NCBI GenBank assembly: GCA_017620255.1
Contig: JAFZQU010000019.1
Location: forward strand, 150,160-214,159
Length of the DNA: 64,000 nt
DNA from: Lachnospiraceae bacterium
Lineage (GTDB): Bacteria; Bacillota; Clostridia; Lachnospirales; Lachnospiraceae
Reading direction: 5' to 3'
Numbering within the stretch: position 1 is the first letter of the stretch; each line of letters starts with the position of its first letter. Under the pieces are notes generated by a model. It saw only the letters and a program-made list of their open reading frames with translations, ran no database searches and was not told where the DNA came from. Positions 24,216-34,316 of this stretch are shown here, in pieces. The translations under genes and the position numbers were made by a program.

Positions 24216-25382
24216 TCACACATACGGCTTATCCACCTGCACGACCGCATAATAATTGCCGGGCAGTTTCCGGATCTGGTCCGTGATCTCCTGCTTCACC
24301 GTATCGTCCGAGAGCTTGCAGTCATAGGGGACAACGACGTCGAAAATAAGGTTGGTATGCGTAGGACCTTCCACCATGCGAAAATCATGCATGGTCAGGT
24401 TATCGTCGATCCCTTTCACGATCAGCAGCGCCACGGCTTTCAGGCGGTTCGTGGTCTCATCATCCGTCACGATCGGATCCATATGGATCACCGCCTCGCA
24501 GCCGAGCACATCCCTGAGTTTCTGCTCGATGCGGTCGATCACATCATGCAGTTTCAAAATGTCGCCGTTTGCAGGCACCTCCGCATGGAAGGAGATCATC
24601 ATCCGGCCGGGGCCGTAATCATGCACGATCAGGTCATGGATCCCGCAGACCTCCGGGTAGGATCTCGCAAACGCCTCGATCTTATCCACGAATTCTTTGT
24701 CAGGCGCACTGCCAAGCAGCGGCGAGATCGTATCTTTCGCGGAAGAGATACCGGTATAGAGAATGAAGAAAGAAACAAGAAGTGCGCACCAGCCGTCGAG
24801 CTGCAGCCCCGTAAACTCGCCGATCATCATCGCAAAGAGTACGGCGCAGGTCGCAACGGAATCCGAGAACGAGTCCATCGCCGTTGCCTGCATGGCCGTC
24901 GACTGGATCCGGTCAGACACACGCTTATTATAGAAATACATATACAGTTTCGTTAAGACCGATACGATCAGGATCACGATCGTAAGCGTCTCAAACGCTA
25001 CGGGCGCAGGCGATAAGATGTGGCTTACCGCATTCTTCAGAAGTTCCACGCCCATCAGGATGATCAGGAACGATACGATCAGGCCCGTGACATACTCGAT
25101 CCGGCCGTGTCCGAAAGGATGCTCCGGATCCGGCTTATGCCCCGACATCTTGAATCCGATCAGCATGATCAGCGAACTGAGTGCATCCGACAGGTTGTTG
25201 AACGCATCGGTCAGGATCGCTGCCGATCCGCTGAAGATCCCGGCAAACACCTTGATCGCAAACAACAGGATGTTGAGCGCGATCCCGACGATCCCGCACA
25301 GGCTGCCATATGCTCTCCTGACAGCCGGGTCTTGTGTTTCTTCCCTATTCTTGATAAAGATCTTCGACAGTAATGTGATCAT
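24216..25382 (-). CDS. Cation diffusion facilitator (CDF) metal transporter
   Basis: 388 residues. Metal-site residues are visible in ILTDAFNNLSDALSS (helix 2) and the following region HPFGHGRIEYVTGL (helix 3 loop); helix 5 has AMDSFSDSVATCAV. The cytoplasmic C-terminal domain (HDLIVHDYGPGRMMISFH) is typical of the family. CDF proteins export Zn2+, Mn2+ or Fe2+ by proton antiport; Asn and Ser at the usual Asp/His positions of the site (FNNLSD) suggest Mn-type rather than Zn-type selectivity, an inference only. It directly abuts the AI-2E gene and is last in the operon. Confidence 0.9.
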   Translation of the reverse strand: MITLLSKIFIKNREETQDPAVRRAYGSLCGIVGIALNILLFAIKVFAGIFSGSAAILTDAFNNLSDALSSLIMLIGFKMSGHKPDPEHPFGHGRIEYVTGLIVSFLIILMGVELLKNAVSHILSPAPVAFETLTIVILIVSVLTKLYMYFYNKRVSDRIQSTAMQATAMDSFSDSVATCAVLFAMMIGEFTGLQLDGWCALLVSFFILYTGISSAKDTISPLLGSAPDKEFVDKIEAFARSYPEVCGIHDLIVHDYGPGRMMISFHAEVPANGDILKLHDVIDRIEQKLRDVLGCEAVIHMDPIVTDDETTNRLKAVALLIVKGIDDNLTMHDFRMVEGPTHTNLIFDVVVPYDCKLSDDTVKQEITDQIRKLPGNYYAVVQVDKPYV

Positions 25383-26690
25383 TTATTTCTTCGCCTTTTT
25401 AGCGTCCTCTTTCTTTTCTTTTTCTGCAGGAGCCGGTTCTGTGGCTGCTTCTTTTTCAGGCGCCGTACCTGCTACCGGATCCTCCGCAAATACCGGATCC
25501 TCCGCAAACACCGGATCCTTTGCCGCTTCTTCTTCGGTCAGGACCCCTTCGCGGATCAGATCTTCCTTATCAAATCTGCGCAGTTTCGCAAGGTCCTTGA
25601 GCAGCAGCCGGATACTGTAGACAAAGTTGCGGAACACGCCTGCTTTGTACAGGTTGATGATGATCATGCCGACAGGCACCGCCAAGATCAGACCGAGCGC
25701 GCCGCCCACACGGAAACCGATGTACAGAAGGAAGATGGTCGGGATCGGCTCAAGTCCGACGGAATCGCCGACCATTTTCGGCTGGATCAGCTGTCTGACC
25801 AGCTGGCTGACGCCCCAGATGATCATCAGGCCGATGGCCAGTTTATAATCCGCGTTCAGCAGGGACACGAGGGCCCACGGCCACATGGCCGCGCCTGTCC
25901 CAAAGAACGGCAGGAAGTCTAAGATCGCGATCAAAAGCGCGATCAGAAACGCATATTCGATCCCAAGGATCGCAAACCCGATCAGGAGCACCGCGTACAC
26001 AACGATCATGATCTTAAACTGCGCCTTGAAGTATCCGCCAACCGCCTCCTTCATGGTGGAATAAACAAGCTCTGTCCTGGAGCGGATCGGCGCGGGAACG
26101 ATCTTTGCAAACAGTTTTTCGAGATAATCGCGCTGCGCCACGAACAGGTAGGAAGCAAGGATCGACATGATGATGCCGATGATGAGCAGCGGCAGGTTGG
26201 AAGCGATCCGGGTGGCAGCTTCACCCACCGGTTCGCCAAGTCCCGACAGCCAGCTCGTCATGTTCACGGTCACCGTTTCCCCGATCCCATCTAACCAGGT
26301 CTGTACACTGCCCGGCATCCGGTTAAAGAGGATGAGCATTTCATCCCGGAGCCCCACGACCGTTTCCGAGACCGAAGACCAGATCCGCGGGATATTCGAG
26401 AAGAACCCGATCGTCTGCGTGATCAGCGTGGCGATGACAAAATAGCAGATCAGCACAACGATCGCGAGCACCAGTACGATCACGACCACGCTGCCCGCTT
26501 TGCGCACGATCTTCAGTTTCTGTTCCAGAAACCGCACAACGGGATTCACGATCAGCGCGATGATGAACGCGATCACGAACGGCATAAAATAGACCAGGAT
26601 CTTCGGCAGGATCCACACGCAGAACGTGAAGATCAAAGCCATGGAAAGGATATTAATCGTGATCTTCAAGTATTTTGTCGATGTTTTCAT
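25383..26690 (-). CDS. AI-2E/PerM-family membrane transporter
   Basis: 435 residues with about eight membrane helices. Sequences such as FLPFFGTGAAMWPWAL and GDSVGLEPIPTIFLLYIGF are hallmarks of the family (YdbI/YtvI/PerM). Members have been linked to autoinducer-2 or Na+/H+ export, so the substrate is uncertain. The C-terminus (about 395-435) is a charged tail with two DPVFAE repeats encoded by 18-bp DNA repeats, followed by a Lys/Glu-rich stretch. Its start overlaps the end of engB by 38 bases, indicating tight coupling. Confidence 0.88.
   Translation of the reverse strand: MKTSTKYLKITINILSMALIFTFCVWILPKILVYFMPFVIAFIIALIVNPVVRFLEQKLKIVRKAGSVVVIVLVLAIVVLICYFVIATLITQTIGFFSNIPRIWSSVSETVVGLRDEMLILFNRMPGSVQTWLDGIGETVTVNMTSWLSGLGEPVGEAATRIASNLPLLIIGIIMSILASYLFVAQRDYLEKLFAKIVPAPIRSRTELVYSTMKEAVGGYFKAQFKIMIVVYAVLLIGFAILGIEYAFLIALLIAILDFLPFFGTGAAMWPWALVSLLNADYKLAIGLMIIWGVSQLVRQLIQPKMVGDSVGLEPIPTIFLLYIGFRVGGALGLILAVPVGMIIINLYKAGVFRNFVYSIRLLLKDLAKLRRFDKEDLIREGVLTEEEAAKDPVFAEDPVFAEDPVAGTAPEKEAATEPAPAEKEKKEDAKKAKK
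25477..25520. repeat. 18-bp in-frame repeat in the AI-2E gene tail
   Basis: Two copies of GGATCCTCCGCAAAYACC (25477 and 25495) plus a third partial copy, encoding the hexapeptide repeat VFAEDP near the C-terminus. In-frame, so copy number could vary freely. Confidence 0.85.
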
Positions 26691-27246
26691 ATAATTCCTC
26701 TCTCCCCTGACGCGTTTTGGCAGAAAACGGGATGATAACGGCGTCCCCTTTCAAGCCCAGCTTTTCACGGATGATCTTTACACATTTATCTTTCTGCGAC
26801 CGGTTGATCTTGTCAAGTTTGGTCGCGATGATGACAGGCGTGAATCCGGCGGCTTTGATCCAGTCATACATGTCTTTGTCGTTGCCGGATGGCTCATGTC
26901 TGATATCGATCAGTAAGAACACGGTCCGAAGCTGCTTTGACGTATGCAGGTATTTATCGACCATGCGTCCCCATTTTTCTTTCTCGGTCTTTGAGACCTT
27001 CGCGTATCCGTATCCGGGAAGGTCCACCAGGTAGAGCTGCCCGTTGATATTGTAATAGTTGATCGTCGCTGTTTTGCCCGGCTGCGAGGATGTTCTCGCC
27101 AGCGATTTCCGGTTCATCAGCACATTGATCAGGGATGATTTTCCCACATTGCTCTTGCCTGCAAATGCGATCTCAGGCAAAATCGTGTCCGGCAGTTTCG
27201 AAGTGGGGCCGCACACGATCTCAAGCGACACGTCTTTGATCACCAT
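26653..27246 (-). CDS. engB: Ribosome-biogenesis GTPase EngB (YsxC/YihA)
   Basis: 197 residues. All G motifs of the TrmE-Era-EngA-EngB family are present: G1 GKSNVGKSS, G2 region TSQPGKTATIN, G3 DLPGYGYA and G4 TKLDK. EngB assists 50S subunit assembly and is usually essential. Placement directly after lon is the classic Firmicute arrangement (lon-ysxC). Start and lon stop share one base (TAATG). Length is normal. Confidence 0.96.
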   Translation of the reverse strand: MVIKDVSLEIVCGPTSKLPDTILPEIAFAGKSNVGKSSLINVLMNRKSLARTSSQPGKTATINYYNINGQLYLVDLPGYGYAKVSKTEKEKWGRMVDKYLHTSKQLRTVFLLIDIRHEPSGNDKDMYDWIKAAGFTPVIIATKLDKINRSQKDKCVKIIREKLGLKGDAVIIPFSAKTRQGREELYENIDKILEDHD

Positions 27247-29594
27247 TATCGAAGCGCCTCCTTTAACACATCATCCATCGTTTCCACGTACACGATCTTT
27301 AAGCCCTGCTTGATCTCATCGGAGATCTCGCCGATGTCACGCTCGTTCTTCTTCGGTACGAGCACGGTTTTGATCCCTGCCGTCTTGGCAGCTAAGATCT
27401 TTTCCTTTAAGCCGCCGATCGGCAGCACCCTGCCGCGCAGCGTGATCTCACCGGTCATCGCAACATCTGCTTTCACATATCTTCCCGTGACCGCAGAATA
27501 GAGCGCCGTCGCCATCGTGATGCCTGCGCTGGGCCCGTCTTTGGGGACGGATCCCTGCGGGATATGGATATGAAAATCATGCTTCTTGAAATAATCGGCC
27601 GGCAGTTTTTCGATATCCGCTCCCGCACCGGCACCTTTTCTGCCTGTGCCGGAGACCGAACGGATATAACTTAAGCCTGCCTGCGCACTTTCTTTCATGA
27701 CGTCGCCAAGCTGTCCGGTCAGCATGATCTCGCCTTTGCCCGGCATCACATTAACCTCGATCTGCAAAGTATCGCCGCCGACGCTTGTCCATGCAAGGCC
27801 GCGCACGATCCCGATATCGTCATTCTCATTGGCCATGTCGAATGAATACCGTTCCACACCGAGAAATTCTTTCAGGTTTTTAGGCGTCACCGTCACGGAC
27901 TTCTTTTTATCCTGTAAGATCATCCGCGCCGCTTTTCGGCAGATCTGTCCGATCTTGCGCTCGAGGTTCCTGACGCCCGCTTCCCTTGTATAGGAACGGA
28001 TGACCAGGGCGAGTGCCTTATCCTGGATACGCAGCTGCGTCTCCTTTAACCCGTGGCGGTCGATCTGTTTGGGGATCAGATGCTCTTTTGCGATATGCAT
28101 CTTCTCGTTTTCCGTGTAGCTGGTGACCTCGATGATCTCCATACGGTCAAGGAGCGGCCGCGGGATATCCGACATGGAGTTGGCCGTCGCAATGAAGAGC
28201 ACGGATGAGAGATCGATGGGGATCTCCACATAATGATCGCTGAAGCGGTTGTTCTGCTCGCTGTCCAGTACTTCCAAAAGTGCGGAAGCCGTATCTCCTT
28301 TATAATCGGAACTCATCTTGTCGATCTCATCGAGCAGCATCAGCGGATTCTTCACGCCGGCATTTTTCAGTCCCATGGCGATCCGTCCCGGCATCGCGCC
28401 GACATAGGTCCGTCTGTGTCCGCGGATCTCCGCTTCGTCCCTGACGCCGCCGAGGCTGATGCGTACATATTTCCGGTTCAGTGCACGTGCGACCGATTTG
28501 GCGATACTCGTTTTACCGGTTCCCGGCGGTCCCACGAGACAGATGATCGGACTGATCCGGTTTTCCCTGCCGCCTGCCAGAAATTCCACGGCTAGAAATT
28601 CCAGCATACGTTCCTTGACTTTTTCGAGTCCGTAATGATCCTCGTTCAGGATCTGCTCGGCATGGTCAAGGTCCTTATTGTCCTTCCCGGTCTTGTCCCA
28701 GGGCAGTTCGAGCAGTGTCTCGATATAGCCCCTTGCCACGGCACTTTCCGAAGAGTGGGCACTGATTCGACCGAACCGGTCAATCTCCTTACGGATCTTT
28801 TTCTTCACCTCTGCGGAAGCCTTCAGTTTGTCACAGGCTTTCTTAAACTGTTCGATATCCGATTCTTCGTCTTCGCCCAGTTCTTCCTGGATATATTTCA
28901 TCTGCTCCCTGAGCACGTATTCCTTCTGGTTCTTTTCTACACGCTCCTGCGTTTCGTCCTGCAACTGTTTCCGGATCTCCAGGACCTTCGTCTCCCTGGT
29001 CAGGAAAGCAGTTAAGATCGCGAAGCGTTCCTTTACGGCTTCCGCCTCGAGCATGGCCTGGCGCTCATGCACGGACATGGGGAAGTTCGCAGCCACACAG
29101 TCAAGCAGTTCTTCGACCGTTTCCATCTTCTGGAACTGTCCCTCGAGTGATTTTCCAACCTGGGGATTGTAGGTCACATAGGCCGAAATGCTGTCACGCA
29201 GTTCTCTGACCATGGCGGTCAATTTGAAGTTGTCATCCTCAAGCGTCATGGCAAACGCCTTCGTAACAGCCATGTAACAATCGCCGATCGTCAGCTCCAG
29301 CAGGCGCGCGCGGTACTGTCCCTCGATCAGGACGCGGACAAAGCCGTTCGGCAGTTTGATGATCTGCTTGATGAACGCCACGCAGCCGGTCTCATAGAGT
29401 TCGTTCTGCTTCGGTTTCTGTACATTCTCATTTATCTGGGTGAGCAGGAAAATGCGCTGGTCCTTCAACATGGCGCGTTCCACTGCCTGGATCGAAAAAT
29501 CCCTGTTCAGATCGAAGTGCACGATCATGCCGGGCAGAACGGTCAGCCCCCGCAGCGGCACACACGGATAGGTTTTTTTGAGGATCCTTGCCAT
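27246..29594 (-). CDS. lon: ATP-dependent protease Lon
   Basis: 782 residues. The N-terminal LON substrate domain begins PCVPLRGLTVLPGM. The AAA+ module has Walker A GPPGTGKT and Walker B MLLDEIDK. The protease domain has the Ser-Lys dyad in PKDGPSAGIT (Ser689) and IGGLKEKILAAK (Lys732). Lon degrades misfolded and regulatory proteins in the cytoplasm. GGAG lies eight bases before the ATG. The gene sits between clpX and engB in the tig-clpP-clpX-lon-engB order common in Firmicutes. No anomalies. Confidence 0.97.
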   Translation of the reverse strand: MARILKKTYPCVPLRGLTVLPGMIVHFDLNRDFSIQAVERAMLKDQRIFLLTQINENVQKPKQNELYETGCVAFIKQIIKLPNGFVRVLIEGQYRARLLELTIGDCYMAVTKAFAMTLEDDNFKLTAMVRELRDSISAYVTYNPQVGKSLEGQFQKMETVEELLDCVAANFPMSVHERQAMLEAEAVKERFAILTAFLTRETKVLEIRKQLQDETQERVEKNQKEYVLREQMKYIQEELGEDEESDIEQFKKACDKLKASAEVKKKIRKEIDRFGRISAHSSESAVARGYIETLLELPWDKTGKDNKDLDHAEQILNEDHYGLEKVKERMLEFLAVEFLAGGRENRISPIICLVGPPGTGKTSIAKSVARALNRKYVRISLGGVRDEAEIRGHRRTYVGAMPGRIAMGLKNAGVKNPLMLLDEIDKMSSDYKGDTASALLEVLDSEQNNRFSDHYVEIPIDLSSVLFIATANSMSDIPRPLLDRMEIIEVTSYTENEKMHIAKEHLIPKQIDRHGLKETQLRIQDKALALVIRSYTREAGVRNLERKIGQICRKAARMILQDKKKSVTVTPKNLKEFLGVERYSFDMANENDDIGIVRGLAWTSVGGDTLQIEVNVMPGKGEIMLTGQLGDVMKESAQAGLSYIRSVSGTGRKGAGAGADIEKLPADYFKKHDFHIHIPQGSVPKDGPSAGITMATALYSAVTGRYVKADVAMTGEITLRGRVLPIGGLKEKILAAKTAGIKTVLVPKKNERDIGEISDEIKQGLKIVYVETMDDVLKEALR

Positions 29595-29616
29595 TTTTGT
29601 TTCTCCATAATGTATA

Positions 29617-29670
29617 CAGAGCCAGCTATAAAACCCTGCAGGCGTCCTGCGAATCTTATAAATGGCTCTG
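29617..29670. other. Long inverted repeat in the clpX-lon intergenic region
   Basis: Outer arms CAGAGCCA (29617-29624) and TGGCTCTG (29663-29670) enclose an inner hairpin GCAGG/CCTGC. There is no T-run, so it is better explained as an attenuating or RNA-processing stem between clpX and lon than as a full terminator. Confidence 0.55.
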
Positions 29671-29690
29671 AATAAATTGTTACAAAAAGA

Positions 29691-30953
29691 TTACTCTGCT
29701 TTTTTAAGCGGTTTTTCGCGGTGTACGATGAGCGGGGCGGATGTTCCTTCCACTGCTTCCTTGGTGATCACACACTGCTCGATCGTATCGTCCGAGGGGA
29801 TCGTGAACATCAGATCGTTCATCAGCTGCTCTAAGATCGAACGCAGTCCCCTTGCACCTGTCTTTCTCTCGTGCGCCTGATGTGCGATGGCACGGACCGC
29901 TTCCGGTTCGAATTCCAGTTTCACATCATCGAGCTCGAAGAGTTTCTTGTACTGCTTGATGATCGCGTTCTTCGGTTCGGTCAGAACCTTGACCAGTGCT
30001 TCCTCATCAAGCGGCTCCAGGGATACATTGATCGGCACGCGGCCCACGAATTCCGGGATCAGACCGAACTTGGTCAGATCTTCCGGCTGTACCTGCTTTA
30101 AGAGTACGCCGATCTCCGTTTCGTTCCTGTCTTTGATCTGCGCATTGAAACCGATGGATTTCTGATCGAGCCTGTTCTCCACGATCTTGTCGAGGCCTTC
30201 AAATGCGCCGCCGCAGATGAACAGGATATTGGTCGTATCGATCTGGATCAGTTCCTGGTGCGGATGCTTGCGGCCGCCCTGTGGCGGAACGGAAGCAACG
30301 GTCCCTTCGATGATCTTTAAGAGCGCCTGCTGTACGCCTTCACCGGAAACGTCTCTTGTGATGGATACGTTTTCACTCTTTCTGGTGATCTTGTCGATCT
30401 CATCGATATAGATGATGCCGTACTGTGCTTTTTCGATGTCGTAGTCGGCGGCCTGGATCAGCTTTAACAGAATGTTCTCCACGTCCTCACCGACATAACC
30501 GGCCTCCGTGAGTGCGGTCGCATCGGCGATCGCAAACGGCACGTTGATGATCTTGGCCAGCGTCTGTGCCAAAAGCGTCTTCCCGCAGCCCGTGGGCCCT
30601 AACATGATGATGTTACTCTTCTGCAGTTCCACATCGGATTCCTGCACGGAAGTCACGCGTTTGTAGTGATTGTATACCGCCACGGACAGTACCTTTTTGG
30701 CATCTTCCTGTCCGATCACGTTCTCGTCAAGGAAATCCTTGATCTCACGGGGTTTGAGCAGATTGATGTCTGCCTTCTTCCCTTCTTCGGCAACCGGTTC
30801 CTCCTCGAGTTCCTCTTCGAGGATGTCCATGCAGATCTCTATGCACTCGTCACAGATGAACGCACCATCCGGTCCCGCGATCAGCTTGCGTACCATGTTC
30901 TGCGGCTTGTTGCAGAACGAGCATCTGATCTTGTCGTCGTTATTCTTTGCCAT
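29691..30953 (-). CDS. clpX: ClpX, ATPase subunit of the ClpXP protease
   Basis: 420 residues. The N-terminal C4 zinc finger is visible (CSFCNKPQ...CDECIEIC). The AAA+ core carries Walker A GPTGCGKT, Walker [11 protein letters not shown] and sensor region [13 protein letters not shown]. The IGF-type loop that docks ClpP appears as KSIGFNAQ. ClpX unfolds tagged proteins and feeds them to ClpP, whose gene is two bases upstream. GAGGGC precedes the ATG. Normal length, part of the tig-clpP-clpX-lon operon. Confidence 0.97.
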   Translation of the reverse strand: MAKNNDDKIRCSFCNKPQNMVRKLIAGPDGAFICDECIEICMDILEEELEEEPVAEEGKKADINLLKPREIKDFLDENVIGQEDAKKVLSVAVYNHYKRVTSVQESDVELQKSNIIMLGPTGCGKTLLAQTLAKIINVPFAIADATALTEAGYVGEDVENILLKLIQAADYDIEKAQYGIIYIDEIDKITRKSENVSITRDVSGEGVQQALLKIIEGTVASVPPQGGRKHPHQELIQIDTTNILFICGGAFEGLDKIVENRLDQKSIGFNAQIKDRNETEIGVLLKQVQPEDLTKFGLIPEFVGRVPINVSLEPLDEEALVKVLTEPKNAIIKQYKKLFELDDVKLEFEPEAVRAIAHQAHERKTGARGLRSILEQLMNDLMFTIPSDDTIEQCVITKEAVEGTSAPLIVHREKPLKKAE

Positions 30954-30955
30954 TT

Positions 30956-31540
30956 TTAAGCCCTCGTTGTAATGATCTTATCGATCAGTCCGTATTCCAG
31001 CGCTTCCTCGGCGGTTTTCCAGTTATCGCGTTCGGTGTCCGCTGCAACCACGTCAAAAGGCTGACCGGTATTTTCCGAAAGGATCTTATTGAGTTTCTCT
31101 TTCGTTCTTAAGATCTGTTTTGCCGCGATCTCGATCTCCGTTGCCTGACCCTTGGCGCCTCCGATCGGCTGATGGATCATGATCTCCGCATTCGGCAGGG
31201 CAAAGCGTTTGCCCTTTGTGCCGCCGGCAAGTAAGAACGCGCCCATGGAAGCAGCCATGCCGACACAGTAGGTGGCAACATCGCACTTCACATAGTGCAT
31301 CGTATCATATACGGCAAACCCGTCCGTAACGGATCCGCCGGGACTGTTGATGTAGAAATGGATATCCTTGTCCGGATCTTCCGCTTCCAGGAACATCATC
31401 TGTGCAACGATCAGGCTGGCCGTCGTCTCGTTCACTTCCTCGCCGAGAAATACGATACGCTCTTTCAGAAGTCTTGAAAAGATATCGTAAGAACGTTCGC
31501 CTCTGCTCGTCTGCTCTATGACGTAAGGTACCAAACTCAT
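30956..31540 (-). CDS. clpP: ClpP protease proteolytic subunit
   Basis: 194 residues. The catalytic triad is Ser98 (GMAASMGAF), His123 (MIHQPIGG) and Asp172 (TERDNW). ClpP forms a barrel of two heptamers that degrades substrates unfolded by ClpX or other Clp ATPases. AAGGAG precedes the ATG. It lies one base after trigger factor and two bases before clpX. A single clpP copy is seen in this window. Confidence 0.97.
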   Translation of the reverse strand: MSLVPYVIEQTSRGERSYDIFSRLLKERIVFLGEEVNETTASLIVAQMMFLEAEDPDKDIHFYINSPGGSVTDGFAVYDTMHYVKCDVATYCVGMAASMGAFLLAGGTKGKRFALPNAEIMIHQPIGGAKGQATEIEIAAKQILRTKEKLNKILSENTGQPFDVVAADTERDNWKTAEEALEYGLIDKIITTRA

Positions 31541-31541
31541 A

Positions 31542-32834
31542 TTATGCTCCTTCCTTTGCCTGCTCCACGATCAGATCGACAGCCTTCTGGATCGCAACAT
31601 CCTCTGTCAGCTGTTCCTTCTCGGCATCGCCGAAGAGTTCCCTGATCTTGTCGATCTCCATCTGATAGGTGTCTGCCATCTTCTGCAGTTCTGCCTCGTA
31701 TTCCTCATCGGTCACTTCGATGTTCTCGGCCTTTACGATCGCTTCGAGCACCAGTCTGCTCTGGATCCGCTTTAAGGCGGTCGGCTTCATCTGCTCTAAG
31801 AACTTGGCGCCGTCCATGCCCGTGAACTGGAAGTACTGCTCTAAGGAGAGACCCTGGTTCTGCAGTCTTGCCGCATAGTCATTGGCAAGCTGTCTTGCCT
31901 GTGTATCTACCATCGCATCGGGAATATCCATCTTGGAATCCGCAATGATCGCTTCGATCACGGCATCTTCCTTCTTGCCCTTTGCTTCTTTTTCTTTCTT
32001 CTCTGTCAGGTTCTTCTTGATGTCCGCTTTGTATTCATCCAGCGTATCGAATTCGGAAACCTCGGATGCGAACTCGTCGTCGAGCTCCGGCAGTTCCTTT
32101 TCCTTGATCTCTTTGACCGTTACCTTGAATACGGCATCTTTGCCCTTCAGATCTTCTGCATGATAGTCTTCGGGGAATTTGACTTTTACTTCCGTTTCCT
32201 TTTCAAGCTCCGCGCCGACAAGCTGCTCTTCAAAGCCGGGGATAAATGCGCCCGATCCGATCGTTAACGGATAGTTCTCACCCTTTCCGCCTTCGAATGC
32301 AACGTCGTCCACGAATCCTTCAAAATCTATCACCGTCATGTCGCCGTCTTTGACCGCACGGTCTGTCACGGAAATGGTACGCGCATTGCTCTCGCGCTCC
32401 CTGTCGATCTCTTTCTGAATCTCTTCATCCGTTACTTCGGTGTCGATCTTTTCGATCTTCACGCCTTTGTATTTCCCGAGCTCCACGGGCGGCTTCAGGG
32501 CAACTTCCGCCGTGAACACAAACGGCTTGCCTTTTTCCATCTCCTCCACCTTCACATCCGGCTGGGAAACAACTTCGATCTCTTTATGCTCCTCCAGTTC
32601 CCTCTCGTATGCTTCCGGGATCAGGATATTGGCAGCATCCTCGTAGAAGATCTCCGGACCGTACATACGCTCGATCATCTGGCGGGGTACTTTCCCCTTT
32701 CTGAAGCCGGGAACGTTGATCTTGTTCTTGTTCTTCTGATAGGCAGCCTCGAGCGCTTTCTCCACTTCTTCAGCAGGGACTTCGATCGTCAGCACTGCCA
32801 TGTTTTTTTCTTTGTTCTCGACCTTTAAACTCAT
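31542..32834 (-). CDS. tig: Trigger factor (ribosome-associated chaperone, PPIase)
   Basis: 430 residues. The N-terminal ribosome-binding domain carries the signature [18 protein letters not shown] (near 43-60). The FKBP-type PPIase domain spans about 155-245 ([27 protein letters not shown]), and the C-terminal helical cradle follows. Trigger factor binds nascent chains at the ribosome exit tunnel. AGGAGG sits before the ATG. It is the first gene of the clpP-clpX-lon-engB operon and has a good promoter upstream. Confidence 0.97.
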   Translation of the reverse strand: MSLKVENKEKNMAVLTIEVPAEEVEKALEAAYQKNKNKINVPGFRKGKVPRQMIERMYGPEIFYEDAANILIPEAYERELEEHKEIEVVSQPDVKVEEMEKGKPFVFTAEVALKPPVELGKYKGVKIEKIDTEVTDEEIQKEIDRERESNARTISVTDRAVKDGDMTVIDFEGFVDDVAFEGGKGENYPLTIGSGAFIPGFEEQLVGAELEKETEVKVKFPEDYHAEDLKGKDAVFKVTVKEIKEKELPELDDEFASEVSEFDTLDEYKADIKKNLTEKKEKEAKGKKEDAVIEAIIADSKMDIPDAMVDTQARQLANDYAARLQNQGLSLEQYFQFTGMDGAKFLEQMKPTALKRIQSRLVLEAIVKAENIEVTDEEYEAELQKMADTYQMEIDKIRELFGDAEKEQLTEDVAIQKAVDLIVEQAKEGA

Positions 32835-32899
32835 GAAACTTCCTCCTGGATATCTTTTCTATTGATTTTACCGTAAGTCAGATTGACACACTAAACGTA

Positions 32900-32929
32900 A
32901 TTATATCACACAGTTACGCCAATTGCCAA
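32900..32929 (-). promoter_or_regulatory. tig-clpP-clpX-lon operon promoter
   Basis: Leftward -35 TTGGCA (32924-32929), 18-bp spacer, -10 TATAAT (32900-32905), about 65 bp before tig. It overlaps the end of the diguanylate cyclase gene. No CIRCE or CtsR-type repeat was seen beside it. Confidence 0.75.
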
Positions 32930-34182
32930 TTATTTCTGCCTGCTTCCTTGGCCTGATAGAGGGCTGCATCCGCCCTTGTGAGCGCGTCTTTGTATTCCGT
33001 GTCTTCCTCCCTGAAATACGTGAAGCCCATGGAAGCCGTGATCCTGTCTCCGTCTTTCAGCTCGTCGATCGAAATGGCATGGACCGCTTCCAGGATCTTG
33101 TTGCCGATCTCCGGCTGGAACCTGCGGTGGATGTTCTGCAGGATCACCACGAATTCATCCCCGCCCCAGCGGATCACGGAATCGGATGTTCTTGTGCAGT
33201 CACGGATCGCCGCAACGAAAGACTGCAGGACCTTGTCGCCCACATCGTGCCCGTATCCGTCGTTGAACTTCTTGAAATAGTCCACATCCATCATCAAAAG
33301 CAGTGTGTTCTTTTTGCCTTCTTTATACTCATGGAACTCGCGTTCCAGCTGCTTCTCCCCGAAACTTCTGGAATTGGCGTTCGTCATGGCGTCCCAGTTC
33401 AGCCTGTCCTTTAATTCCTTGTTCTTCTTCTCGTATGCCTTGATATGCGTCTTCCGGTACATGAAGCCCATCAGGAACAAAAGGATCAGCCAGGTTACCG
33501 AGATGGCAGCCAGCACGATCATCTGGTAAGCGCGCATATGCTCTTCGGCCTGGATCCGGTAGTGGTCCAGATCGTCGATATTGACGCCCATGCAGATGAT
33601 CCAGTCGTAGCGGTCGTAGAGTTTGGAAAAAGTCACTTTCTCCGTGACTTCATTCGAGTTGAGTTTCTTAAACGCATAATTCAGGAAGATCTCGCCGTTT
33701 TCCTTGATGCCGTTCAGTTCCTCCTCATAGGCTTTCATGCCCATCTGGTTCACTTCGTTGGTCGAAAGATAGCAGCCTTCCGTATCCGACAGGTTCGGGT
33801 GGATCAGGCGGATCGCGTAATTGTCCCCGCCGTTAAAATCAAGCACCTTCTGGATCCACATATAGGAACCGTCCCCGTGCTGCTCGCCGTAGATCCGTTC
33901 CCTCGCCGCCTGCAGCAGGATCTGTTCCACCTCTTCTTCCTCCGCGTCCGGATAGAGCTTCAGATAATCCTCTCTCTCGTCCTCTAAATAGAAGATCATG
34001 TTGTTGACATATTCTTCCAGCATGTTCTTCTTGACGGCCATCGTCGTCTCATAGGTCATCGTTGCGCTGATCCCCGTGATCACACGGGAAAAGATCACGA
34101 TCAGCATCAGCGAGATCAGCAGACCGACTACAATAAACAACAGCGATTGTTTGAATGCATCTGATTTTTCGTTTCCGTTCAT
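32914..34182 (-). CDS. Membrane diguanylate cyclase with extracytoplasmic sensor (GGDEF)
   Basis: 422 residues from the ATG at 34182; a TTG seven codons upstream is possible, but AAAGGA lies before the ATG. Membrane helices at about 13-35 and 225-245 flank a ~190-residue extracytoplasmic sensor resembling a Cache domain (MWIQKVLDF, WIICMGVNIDDLDHYR). The C-terminal GGDEF domain is complete: DVDYFKKFNDGYGHDVGD and the active-site RWGGDEFVVIL. It should make c-di-GMP from two GTP. No RxxD inhibitory site is obvious just upstream of the GGDEF. It is a single gene. Confidence 0.92.
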   Translation of the reverse strand: MNGNEKSDAFKQSLLFIVVGLLISLMLIVIFSRVITGISATMTYETTMAVKKNMLEEYVNNMIFYLEDEREDYLKLYPDAEEEEVEQILLQAARERIYGEQHGDGSYMWIQKVLDFNGGDNYAIRLIHPNLSDTEGCYLSTNEVNQMGMKAYEEELNGIKENGEIFLNYAFKKLNSNEVTEKVTFSKLYDRYDWIICMGVNIDDLDHYRIQAEEHMRAYQMIVLAAISVTWLILLFLMGFMYRKTHIKAYEKKNKELKDRLNWDAMTNANSRSFGEKQLEREFHEYKEGKKNTLLLMMDVDYFKKFNDGYGHDVGDKVLQSFVAAIRDCTRTSDSVIRWGGDEFVVILQNIHRRFQPEIGNKILEAVHAISIDELKDGDRITASMGFTYFREEDTEYKDALTRADAALYQAKEAGRNNWQLA

Positions 34183-34204
34183 GCGGATCCAGGTTCCTTT
34201 CAAA

Positions 34205-34232
34205 ATAGTAAGATGGGGTTTTGCCCCATCTT
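34205..34232 (-). terminator. Terminator after the acyltransferase operon
   Basis: 9-bp arms AAGATGGGG (34210-34218) and CCCCATCTT (34224-34232) with a 5-base loop. On the plus strand TTTT follows; read leftward ACTATTTTG follows. It could act in both directions. Confidence 0.75.
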
Positions 34233-34316
34233 TTAGAATACCACAGGTTTACCCCGTGCGTCACATGTTTTTTATGATCTGCCGCTTGGTTTTCCCTATG
34301 GAAAAATCAGCCGGGA